Origin: Lachnospiraceae bacterium
Lineage (GTDB): Bacteria > Bacillota > Clostridia > Lachnospirales > Lachnospiraceae
Direction: 5' to 3'
Assembly: GCA_900755865.1 (NCBI GenBank)
Contig: CAAEHZ010000268.1
Location: 1 to 5,026 of the forward strand
DNA: 5,026 bases
Below the pieces are notes generated by a model that ran no database searches, was not told the origin of the DNA, and saw only the letters and a program-made list of their open reading frames with translations. Shown piece by piece: positions 1-5,026 of this stretch (position 1 is its first letter; the number at the start of each line of letters is the position of its first letter). A program made the translations under genes and the position numbers.

Positions 1-700
1 AGTTCACTGTTTTCGCAGGATAGTCCTGCCATACCTCAATCCGGTTTTTCTCCCCTGCCCAGCCGCAGCAGTGCAGAATATTGTACTGACTGTACCGGTT
101 GGCATATTCCAGCACCTTTAAATCTCCCGGTCTGACATACTTCCGGTATTCCTCTGCGGTAAATCTGGATTCCTCTGCATTCTGCACACAATAGTAGATT
201 CCGTCACAGCCACCCTCTTCGATGACCAGCCGGGAAAGAAGCGCCGCATCCTCTGCTATGACATCCATGGCATACATGACAGCCTCCGGATTTTCTCTCA
301 AATGGCGCATCAGAAGCTCATCCGAAGTACCGAATCGGAAATAAGACATAGGGCAGAACACATTATAAAAGGTACAACATTCCTTCCCTACTGCCTCTAC
401 AATCTGCTTTACCCGCTCTACCTGCCCCCGGATAAAAGGATGATTCTCCCCCAGCGGCTTCATCCGAAACCAATCCTCCGGCTTCTGAATCGTCGGAATG
501 ATTTCATTGGGATAATCAAAAAAACCGTCGCACATAATCTTGATAAAATCAATATCACACTGCTTATAATAGGAAAGATGTGCCTCTACACACTCCTTCT
601 CCAAATCCATATCCAGTGGAAAATGAAACCAGAAGCTGACCGGCACTTTATCCGTTTCCTGATTATCCATCGCCCACAAAACACGTTCTCGCTTTGTCAT
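1..700 (-). CDS. Uroporphyrinogen decarboxylase-fold (methyltransferase-type) protein, 3' truncated by window edge
   Basis: Reading leftwards from ATG at 700 gives 233 uninterrupted residues (MTKRERVLWAMDNQETDKVP...), open at the window edge. The opening 'RERVLWAMDNQETDKVPVSFW' pattern and the later 'RPGDLKVLEYANRYSQYNILHCCGW' region (in pieces, residues ~190-214) are typical of the URO-D superfamily. H210-x-C212-G fits the HxCG zinc-ligand motif of the corrinoid/coenzyme M methyltransferases (MtaA, CmuA type). The RQAGRYLPEY-like substrate loop of real HemE is absent, with PVSFWFHFP in its place, so haem synthesis is unlikely. Family members run about 330-380 residues, so roughly a third is missing, including the expected third zinc ligand. 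The start is the first ATG after an in-frame TGA; its own ribosome binding site is weak (a G-run 3 nt upstream). It is divergent from the AraC pair, which may regulate it. A role in corrinoid-linked methyl transfer is inference; the substrate is unknown. Confidence 0.87.
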   Translation of the reverse strand, partial: MTKRERVLWAMDNQETDKVPVSFWFHFPLDMDLEKECVEAHLSYYKQCDIDFIKIMCDGFFDYPNEIIPTIQKPEDWFRMKPLGENHPFIRGQVERVKQIVEAVGKECCTFYNVFCPMSYFRFGTSDELLMRHLRENPEAVMYAMDVIAEDAALLSRLVIEEGGCDGIYYCVQNAEESRFTAEEYRKYVRPGDLKVLEYANRYSQYNILHCCGWAGEKNRIEVWQDYPAKTVN

Positions 701-732
701 AAGCCCCCACTTCCGCGCACACCTTCGCGCAT
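697..732 (-). CDS. Possible 11-codon leader ORF overlapping the URO-D-family start
   Basis: On the minus strand ATG at 732 opens a short ORF encoding MREGVRGSGGL, stopping at TGA 699-697. It shares ATGA with the start codon of the URO-D-family gene at 700. An AGGAGAGGG purine run (751-743) lies 10 nt upstream, a much better Shine-Dalgarno than the one directly before the main gene, which has only a G-run at 704-708. This layout would allow translational coupling. It could equally be chance, because the ORF is very short and the peptide has no recognisable character. Confidence 0.3.
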   Translation of the reverse strand: MREGVRGSGGL

Positions 733-820
733 TCTCTTTTCACCCTCTCCTGTATCATACTCTTTTTTATTCCATTATTCTTACACATAGTGTTACATTT
801 TCATGCAAAAACGCGCGAAA

Positions 821-831
821 TATGATATAAT
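821..831 (+). promoter_or_regulatory. Extended -10 promoter for the AraC operon
   Basis: The sequence TATGATATAAT matches the extended -10 consensus TRTGnTATAAT at every fixed position, with the TATAAT hexamer at 826-831. At the usual spacing (about 803-808) there is no good -35 hexamer, only ATGCAA, which is acceptable for an extended -10 promoter. Transcription would start near 838-840, so the mRNA would begin almost exactly at the first inverted repeat and carry an untranslated leader of about 255 nt before the first AraC gene. Confidence 0.7.
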
Positions 832-833
832 GA

Positions 834-884
834 GCCCATAAGAAAAACAAGCGGCTGCGAAGCAGACATTTGTTTTTCTTGGGC
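834..884 (+). repeat. Long inverted repeat (leader hairpin 0)
   Basis: GCCC (834-837) plus AAGAAAAACAA (840-850) pairs with TTGTTTTTCTT (870-880) plus GGGC (881-884); the TA at 838-839 and overlapping A make a small bulge. Inside sits a second small hairpin, CTGC-GAA-GCAG (855-865). It looks like a reduced version of the two ~80-bp units that follow, with one inner hairpin instead of two. It begins right at the predicted transcription start, so it would form the 5' end of the mRNA. Confidence 0.75.
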
Positions 885-950
885 CATTAACGAACGAACC
901 GCCTGCGTCAGCAGGCAATATAGTGCGTTAGCACGTGGTTCGTGAGTTGA
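871..950 (+). repeat. 80-bp structured tandem unit 1
   Basis: This unit opens with TGTTTTTCTTGGGCC. It then folds as an outer stem ACGAACC (894-900) / GGTTCGT (937-943) enclosing two inner hairpins: GCCTGC-GTCA-GCAGGC (901-916) and GTGC-GTTA-GCAC (923-934), joined by AATATA. The layout is a three-way junction. It overlaps the 3' arm of the preceding hairpin and abuts unit 2, which has the same length and design. Hairpin-rich extragenic repeats of this general look are common in Lachnospiraceae genomes (recalled, not checked). Confidence 0.8.
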
Positions 951-1030
951 TGTTTTTCCTGTGCCTATCAACGAGCAAATGTCCTGCGTTAGTAGGACCT
1001 AAAGCGCGGCAGCGCGTATTTGCGAGTACC
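951..1030 (+). repeat. 80-bp structured tandem unit 2
   Basis: This unit opens with TGTTTTTCCTGTGCC, matching the start of unit 1. Its outer stem is GCAAAT (975-980) / ATTTGC (1018-1023). Its inner hairpins are GTCCTGC-GTTA-GTAGGAC (981-998, one G-T pair) and GCGC-GGCA-GCGC (1004-1015), joined by CTAAA. Almost every stem differs from unit 1 in sequence yet is still paired, and GT precedes the closing outer strand in both. A short stem GTTGAT (946-951) / ATCAAC (967-972) bridges the unit 1-unit 2 boundary. Confidence 0.8.
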
Positions 1031-1077
1031 ATGTGCAGTATCCCTGCGTCAGCAGGACTTATAAATCGCCACAGCAA
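1031..1077 (+). repeat. Decayed third unit of the leader repeat
   Basis: TGTGC (1032-1036) followed by CCTGC-GTCA-GCAGG (1043-1056) matches the start and first inner hairpin of the units before it, after loss of about 14 nt. The second hairpin position reads AAATCGCCACAGC instead of AAAGCGCGGCAGC and no longer pairs, and no outer stem is left. It looks like a truncated, degenerating copy abutting the first AraC gene. Confidence 0.6.
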
Positions 1078-1085
1078 CAAGAAAC

Positions 1086-1089
1086 GGAG
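1086..1089 (+). promoter_or_regulatory. Ribosome binding site fixing the first AraC start
   Basis: GGAG lies 6 nt before ATG at 1096. The earlier in-frame ATG at 1033 lies inside the decayed repeat unit and lacks a comparable site, so translation is placed at 1096. Confidence 0.85.
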
Positions 1090-1095
1090 CCTTTA

Positions 1096-2055
1096 ATGTC
1101 AACTAAAAATTTAAAACTGGAATACAGAGAATATAAACTGCCGGAGGACTTTCCCCTTCTGGTGATGACACCGCCGATTTCCACCGCCCCTGCCTGGGTC
1201 GAAGAACCGAAGCTGCACTTCCATAATTGTATTGAAATCGGGCTGATGCACGGGGAAAACCACAGCCTGTCCTTTGAAAACCATACCTATCCCTTACAGC
1301 CGGGGGATTTTTTTGTGCTTTCACCCTATTCCATGCATTATGTCAATCATACGGCCAGAACAAAATCCCACTGCTGCGACTACCTGTACTTTAACCCGGA
1401 AATTCTGTTACAGGCTTTCTATCCCGTGGCTGTCCCGGAAGAAATGCACTGGTACCAAAATTCCCAGGTACCCTTTTTGTTCTCCAGAGAAAGGAACCCT
1501 GAAATTTACTCCCTGCTGTTACTTATACTGGAAACCCATAGACAGAGAAACACTTCTCCCCACTTGCAGCAGAATATCCTGCAGGGACTTGTGCTGGCAC
1601 TGATGGGAAGCTTAACCAGAGCCCTGTCCCCGCCTGCTTCCGGCAGCAGCAGCCGTGCCCTGTCCTCTCCCGCTTCCGGCAGCAAATACCGCAGCCTTTC
1701 CTCCCTGCTGCCTGCCCTGCACGTACTGCACACCGAATATGCCAAAGCCCTGACTCCTACCCATCTTGCAAAGTGCTGTGGACTCAGCCTTTCCGCCTTC
1801 CGCACCAGCTTCACAGAACAGCTTGGGGAATCTCCGGTTTTGTACCTGCGGGATGTCCGGTTAAAGAAAGCCTGCGAGCTCCTTTACAGCACAGAGCTTT
1901 CCGTTCTGGAAATTTCCATGGAAACAGGCTTTTCCTCCCTGTCCTATTTCTACCGCTGTTTTCAAAACTGCTATCATACCTCCCCCGGAAACTGGCGGGA
2001 AGCAAACCGTGCTATTCAGAAAAAAGGAATTGTCCACACTTCCTTTACCCCCTGA
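1096..2055 (+). CDS. AraC/XylS-family transcriptional regulator, cupin sensor (first of a pair)
   Basis: A 319-residue DNA-binding regulator, starting MSTKNLKLEY. The N-terminal AraC-type cupin shows HFHNCIEIG (H41, H43, E47) and QPGDFFVLSPYSMHYV (~68-83), the usual ligand-pocket pattern. The C-terminus has two helix-turn-helix units, around 215-250 (LTPTHLAKCCGLSLSAFR, then the SP..YL..VRL..A linker helix) and 267-301 (SVLEISMETGFSSLSYFYR...HTSPGNWR), the standard AraC signature. Between them, residues 175-199 are an imperfect 12-residue repeat, RALSPPASGSSS / RALSSPASGSKY, then RSLSS. The promoter lies at 821-831 and the leader is long and structured. The second AraC gene follows 18 nt downstream with its own ribosome binding site. 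The ligand is probably a sugar or oligosaccharide (family knowledge); the targets are unproven. The divergent URO-D-family gene is the nearest candidate. Confidence 0.93.
   Translation: MSTKNLKLEYREYKLPEDFPLLVMTPPISTAPAWVEEPKLHFHNCIEIGLMHGENHSLSFENHTYPLQPGDFFVLSPYSMHYVNHTARTKSHCCDYLYFNPEILLQAFYPVAVPEEMHWYQNSQVPFLFSRERNPEIYSLLLLILETHRQRNTSPHLQQNILQGLVLALMGSLTRALSPPASGSSSRALSSPASGSKYRSLSSLLPALHVLHTEYAKALTPTHLAKCCGLSLSAFRTSFTEQLGESPVLYLRDVRLKKACELLYSTELSVLEISMETGFSSLSYFYRCFQNCYHTSPGNWREANRAIQKKGIVHTSFTP
1618..1704 (+). repeat. 36-bp in-frame tandem repeat in the first AraC gene
   Basis: Two 36-bp units (1618-1653 and 1654-1689) match at about 27 of 36 positions and share GCCCTGTCC and GCTTCCGGCAGC. 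A third partial unit, encoding RSLSS, runs to 1704. The repeat encodes the Ala/Ser/Pro-rich hinge between the sensor and the DNA-binding domain and keeps the reading frame. Confidence 0.75.
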
Positions 2056-2060
2056 CAAAA

Positions 2061-2065
2061 AGGAG
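2061..2065 (+). promoter_or_regulatory. Ribosome binding site of the second AraC gene
   Basis: AGGAG sits 8 nt before ATG 2074, within the 18-nt gap after the first AraC stop. The gap is too short for a separate promoter, which supports a shared transcript. Confidence 0.85.
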
Positions 2066-2073
2066 TTGCTTTT

Positions 2074-3051
2074 ATGAAATGTAAAATTCCCCAGTCCGTT
2101 CATTTTCTTCCTGTTGATTTACCCGTTGCCTTTCCGGCAGTCCTTACCTGCCCGCAAAAGCTGTCCTCCTTCCTAACCTGTGACCCATTGCATTTTCAAT
2201 TTCATGACTGTTACCTGCTCCTTTTCTGCCCCTCCCATGGCACTCTGTATCTGGAACAGAAAGAACTGCACTTTTCTTCGGGGGACTTTATCCTTCTGCC
2301 GGAGCTTACTTTGTATGCCCTGAGTTACTCCCCTGAAAACTATCTGTTTTTCGCTCCCGAGCTTCTCCTTCCCGCTTCCTTCTTCTCCACACACGCACTG
2401 ACAACCTCCAAGTCTGCACCGGCTGTCCCTTTATCCACCTCTTCCCTCTTCTCCAACGTACCAACTACCTCCCCTTCCATTTCTTTGCCCTCCACTCCTA
2501 CACAGGCAGCCTCCAAGGTCACACCTGCTGTTCCCTTGTCCACCTCCACACCGGCTGTCCTTTCCCCAAAAGCATCCCCCGCCCGCTTTCTTCTGGCGGA
2601 GCAGTTTTTCAAGGAAATCCAGCGAAAGCAGCCCTATTATCAGGATGTTGCAAAGGGGCTTCTGCTCTCCCTTTTAAGCAGTTTTTCCTCCTGCTCCTCT
2701 TCACAGGCTTCCTGTTCTTCTGCCCTGGACTGGTTTTACAATTCCCTGCGCTATATGCAGTCCAACTACGCAAAGCCGCTTACCATCCCGGAGGTTGCAA
2801 AAAGCTGCTGTGATTTAAGCCCTTCCCAGTTTCGGAAAAAATTTGCTGTCCTGACAGGCACCTCTCCCCTTTCCTATTTACAGAGGCTTCGGATTCAAGC
2901 TGCCTGCCGGGAATTGTACCTTCGTGAAAAGTCCATCGGTGAAATTGCCGCAGACAGCGGCTTCCCTACCCTTTCCTGTTTTCACAGGCAGTTTCAGGAA
3001 CAGATGTACTGTTCCCCATCCGCATGGCTGGCAAAATATTCTCACCCCTAA
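2074..3051 (+). CDS. AraC/XylS-family regulator, degenerate cupin with Pro/Ser/Thr-rich insert (second of a pair)
   Basis: A 325-residue paralogue of the gene before it. Its C-terminal AraC domain has HTH 1 near 236-268 (LTIPEVAKSCCDLSPSQFRKKF, in parts, then SPLSYLQRLRIQAAC) and HTH 2 near 286-320 (SIGEIAADSGFPTLSCFHRQF, in parts, then CSPSAWLAKY). It shares with the first protein the pattern YAK.LT...AK.C..LS.S.FR..F....G.SP..YL...R...AC..LY. The N-terminal half keeps cupin-like stretches (LHFQFHDCYLLLF at 39-51; HFSSGDFILLPE at 66-77), but the HxHxxxE pocket pattern is reduced to FQFHDCYLL. Residues ~104-170 are a Pro/Ser/Thr/Ala-rich insert with repeated SK..PAVPLSTS. It has no promoter of its own and ends at a strong terminator. 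It may act with its partner or bind a different ligand; both are inference. Confidence 0.91.
   Translation: MKCKIPQSVHFLPVDLPVAFPAVLTCPQKLSSFLTCDPLHFQFHDCYLLLFCPSHGTLYLEQKELHFSSGDFILLPELTLYALSYSPENYLFFAPELLLPASFFSTHALTTSKSAPAVPLSTSSLFSNVPTTSPSISLPSTPTQAASKVTPAVPLSTSTPAVLSPKASPARFLLAEQFFKEIQRKQPYYQDVAKGLLLSLLSSFSSCSSSQASCSSALDWFYNSLRYMQSNYAKPLTIPEVAKSCCDLSPSQFRKKFAVLTGTSPLSYLQRLRIQAACRELYLREKSIGEIAADSGFPTLSCFHRQFQEQMYCSPSAWLAKYSHP
2407..2565 (+). repeat. Imperfect repeats encoding a Pro/Ser/Thr insert in the second AraC gene
   Basis: A 36-bp stretch at 2407-2442 (SKSAPAVPLSTS) recurs at 2512-2547 (SKVTPAVPLSTS) with about 27 of 36 identical bases. The 12-mer CACCGGCTGTCC occurs exactly at 2417-2428 and 2549-2560, the latter beginning a third partial copy (TPAVLSP). 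Frame is kept throughout. This is probably local duplication in a solvent-exposed loop. Confidence 0.7.
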
Positions 3052-3062
3052 CCGAAAGTGCC

Positions 3063-3095
3063 AAAAAGGACTGCCCCGCAAGGCAGCCCTTTTTT
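3063..3095. terminator. Bidirectional intrinsic terminator between convergent genes
   Basis: GG (3068-3069) and CTGCC (3071-3075) pair with GGCAG (3082-3086) and CC (3088-3089) around a 6-nt CCGCAA loop, with one A-C mismatch. T6 follows at 3090-3095 on the plus strand and A5 precedes at 3063-3067, giving a T-tract for the minus strand. It lies 12 nt after the AraC stop and 18 nt past the pectin lyase stop, so it can end both transcripts. Confidence 0.87.
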
Positions 3096-3112
3096 CTCCT
3101 CCCTTTATACAA

Positions 3113-5026
3113 TTAGTACAGTCGGATTTGCTGATTCACGCGAATCATATTTGCGCTCCGGATTTCCGGATTTAACTTCAACAGCTCAGAAAGGCTTACG
3201 CCATATCTTCTGGCAATAGAAGAAAGGGTATCACCGCTCATTACACGGTAGCTGTCCCCGGCAACGGCCTTCTCCGCTACCTGCGCGTTGGTTACTGTTA
3301 CCAGATATTCACCGCCCCTTGTCATGCCGTACATTGCCTGACCGGCCTGTGTAATCTTGAAACATCCCATATATTCCAACTTTCCTGTTGCATCATTTTT
3401 ACGATAGAAATTAGCAAACTTTCCGCTGTTTTCTTTTCCAAGATTCATATGCAGATTTACAACCATACCGAAGCTTTCATGGTTTGCCATGGAAATGGTC
3501 TTCATAGCTACTGCATTTTTCGTCTTTTCTGCTACTTCCTGTGCAGACACCTGGAACTGTCCTTCCCGGATAGCCAGATTCAAAGTCTTGCCGGAAGCGC
3601 TGTTTGTAATGTTCTTACTGCTGATACTGAATGCAAGACCTGTTCCGGTGTGCATAACCAGTGTCTTATTTCCGCTCTTCTTTAAGCTATCCAGAGAAGC
3701 AGCGGGTACTTCAATCTTATTGCCGGTAACAAGGCTTATGTTTCCGTCCTTGTCTGCCTTCTGTCCGTTACCGCTTAAAGTGCTGTTTACCTGATTCCAG
3801 TCTACCTTTACTTCTGCTGCGGGCTGCTCTGTGCTTCCTGCGTCATCGCTGTCCTCATTATTATCAGAAGCGTTATCCTCGGAAGTGTTGCTGTCGTCCG
3901 GTATGGGAACAGGAATGGGTTCCGGTGTGGGTGCTTCTGTTGTATAAGCTACCTTTGCGGTAGGAAGCTGCATTGCCAGTACTTCATCCCTGACATCCTC
4001 ACCCAGATAGAAACCAACGTGTGCAGGCTGATTGTAGCTTGTGTTCTGGTTTGCTACCGCATTCCGGTATACCGGGTCATGCATCAGGGTGTAAATCATA
4101 TAATCAGTGTCTTCTGTTGTCATATAAATACGAAGTTCGCTGTCATCCTCGGAGCGAAGCAGTACTTCCTCTCTCCAGTCACCAAGAAGGTCTACTGTCA
4201 GACAGGGGTTATTCTTGGTGTAGTTATTTAATTTGGTTCCTTCAAAGAGTTCCAGAACATCTACGGAATTGTCTTCCCAGTTGTACTTGGAAACAGTACC
4301 GGGGCCCTCTGCGGTAGCAGAATCAAACAGCTCGGAGAGCAAATCTCCATCCCAGTAAAGAACAAAGTTTGTGCTGAATCCATCCGGCTTTGTCTGAGAA
4401 ATCACATCACCATAGAAGTTGTAAATTGCTCCGGGAACAGCTCCTGCAATCTCATTGCTGGGTCTGTTTGCCCAGTACTCATAACCGGGTGTGGGTGTAA
4501 TATTTGCCGCAACGCCACGTCCGATATCGGCACGTCCCAGGAAGTTTGCTGCAATTCTGGTACCCGTTCCTGCATTGGAAAGGTGATAGTTTACAGTACT
4601 GTCCTTTTCCTCTTCCGGTGCAAATACATAAAGCTGCGTGGAATCCGGTGTCATTGCTGCAAGATGAATGGTATCGCCATGTCCACTGAAATCCTGCCCA
4701 TTCTTGCCATTTTTACTCCAGAGAATAGTTCCGTCATGGTCAAGGGCAATGGAACCCAATACAATTTCATCAAATCCATCATTATCCATATCACCGGTAG
4801 CTACATTGTGATTTCCTTTACCTGCATCATCTTCACCGGTATCTACATTGAAGGTCCATTCTGTCTGAATCTTTCCATCTCTCAAGGTATATGCAGCGAC
4901 TGTCATCTTTGCATAATATCCTCTGTTAAAGAGCACTGCGGGAATGGTTTCCGTACAGGAAGCATCGCTCTTATCCCTGGGCAGATAAGCAACCGCGATG
5001 TTGTAACGTGCAGAACGGTTTCCGCC
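3113..5026 (-). CDS. Rhamnogalacturonan lyase (PL11) with C-terminal LysM wall-binding domain, 5' truncated by window edge
   Basis: The frame is open from the right edge to TAA at 3115-3113, giving 637 visible residues; the N-terminus with any signal peptide is missing. Residues 1-~360 match the polysaccharide lyase 11 beta-propeller known from YesW/YesX: GNRSARYNIAVAYL, a Ca-loop-like DMDNDGFDE (79-87), GHGDTIHL (115-122), LGDWREEVLLRS (281-292) and HDPVYRNAVANQNTSYNQP (316-334). Such enzymes cleave the rhamnose-galacturonate backbone of rhamnogalacturonan I by beta-elimination. Then come a Pro-Glu then Asp/Ser/Glu-rich linker (~363-405), a module (~406-580) with VVNLHMNLGKENSGKFANFY resembling a repeat seen in clostridial surface proteins (recalled), and a LysM domain (591-637, YRVMSGDTLSSIARRYGVSL). 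No LPxTG signal is present, so attachment is probably non-covalent to peptidoglycan. Endo versus exo action cannot be decided. Confidence 0.93.
   Translation of the reverse strand, partial: GGNRSARYNIAVAYLPRDKSDASCTETIPAVLFNRGYYAKMTVAAYTLRDGKIQTEWTFNVDTGEDDAGKGNHNVATGDMDNDGFDEIVLGSIALDHDGTILWSKNGKNGQDFSGHGDTIHLAAMTPDSTQLYVFAPEEEKDSTVNYHLSNAGTGTRIAANFLGRADIGRGVAANITPTPGYEYWANRPSNEIAGAVPGAIYNFYGDVISQTKPDGFSTNFVLYWDGDLLSELFDSATAEGPGTVSKYNWEDNSVDVLELFEGTKLNNYTKNNPCLTVDLLGDWREEVLLRSEDDSELRIYMTTEDTDYMIYTLMHDPVYRNAVANQNTSYNQPAHVGFYLGEDVRDEVLAMQLPTAKVAYTTEAPTPEPIPVPIPDDSNTSEDNASDNNEDSDDAGSTEQPAAEVKVDWNQVNSTLSGNGQKADKDGNISLVTGNKIEVPAASLDSLKKSGNKTLVMHTGTGLAFSISSKNITNSASGKTLNLAIREGQFQVSAQEVAEKTKNAVAMKTISMANHESFGMVVNLHMNLGKENSGKFANFYRKNDATGKLEYMGCFKITQAGQAMYGMTRGGEYLVTVTNAQVAEKAVAGDSYRVMSGDTLSSIARRYGVSLSELLKLNPEIRSANMIRVNQQIRLY

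Larger units (their letters stand above)
701..1095. other. Divergent intergenic region with promoter and structured leader
   Basis: This 395-bp gap separates the leftward URO-D-family gene from the rightward AraC operon. I see no full-length gene in it. It contains the leader ORF near 700, an AT-rich stretch at 755-831 with the rightward promoter, and then a chain of inverted repeats (834-1077) reaching almost to the AraC ribosome binding site. A direct repeat CGCGCA at 714-719 and 726-731 lies just upstream of the URO-D start. It could be a regulator half-site pair, but 12-bp spacing and two copies are weak evidence. No convincing leftward promoter was found. Confidence 0.75.

Noticed and set aside
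1..700. Calling the left gene hemE
   Set aside because: The RQAGRYLPEY-like substrate motif is absent and an HxCG metal-site motif is present, which fits the methyltransferase branch of the fold.
302..790. 162-codon plus-strand ORF
   Set aside because: It lies antisense to the well-supported URO-D-family gene and its translation has no family-like pattern.
733..830. Promoter for the URO-D-family gene on the minus strand
   Set aside because: TATGAT (759-754) lies too close to the AGGAG at 751-747 to place it in the transcript, and TTGCAT near 808 has no convincing -10 at proper spacing.
834..1077. CRISPR array
   Set aside because: The units are 80 bp, imperfect, contiguous and internally palindromic, with no regular repeat-spacer pattern or nearby cas gene.
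1033..1095. Upstream in-frame ATG at 1033 as the start of the first AraC gene
   Set aside because: The extra 21 residues are encoded by the decayed leader repeat, lack a good ribosome site and do not resemble AraC N-termini. ATG 1096 has GGAG 6 nt upstream.
1506..1814. Antisense ORF with an LLPEAG.DRA repeat
   Set aside because: The repeat is only the reverse-strand shadow of the 36-bp hinge repeat in the AraC gene.
3113..4936. Starting the lyase at the GTG at 4936
   Set aside because: The frame continues upstream to the window edge with PL11-like sequence (GNRSARYNIAVAYL), so the gene is truncated by the window and does not start there.

Overview
The window looks like a chromosomal segment of a gut-type Firmicute, most likely a Lachnospiraceae-like Clostridium. 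This rests on moderate GC, strong AGGAG/GGAG ribosome binding sites, AraC regulators of clostridial type, a LysM-ended pectin lyase and hairpin-rich extragenic repeats. The genus cannot be fixed from the sequence alone.

Layout, left to right: (1) 1-700, minus strand: the N-terminal 233 residues of a uroporphyrinogen-decarboxylase-fold protein of the methyltransferase (MtaA/CmuA-like) type, not true HemE; its C-terminus lies off the left edge. A possible 11-codon leader ORF overlaps its start. (2) 701-1095: a 395-bp divergent intergenic region. It holds a perfect extended -10 promoter (821-831) firing rightwards and a long, highly structured leader made of imperfect ~80-bp tandem units. (3) 1096-2055 and 2074-3051, plus strand: two paralogous AraC/XylS-family regulators in a likely operon (18-nt gap). 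Each carries a repetitive low-complexity insert, at a different place in the protein. (4) 3063-3095: a hairpin with T-tracts on both sides, serving the convergent genes. (5) 3113-5026, minus strand: the C-terminal 637 residues of a family PL11 rhamnogalacturonan lyase, followed by an acidic/Pro linker, an uncharacterised surface-protein module and a C-terminal LysM domain; the N-terminus lies off the right edge.

Working together (inference): the AraC pair probably senses a sugar-type signal and controls neighbouring genes, with the divergent URO-D-family gene and the convergent pectin lyase as candidate targets. The lyase would cut the rhamnogalacturonan-I backbone while held on the cell wall by LysM. 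No complete new enzymatic system is visible. The least ordinary part is the structured repeat leader at 834-1077, where two copies differ in sequence but keep the same base-paired layout.
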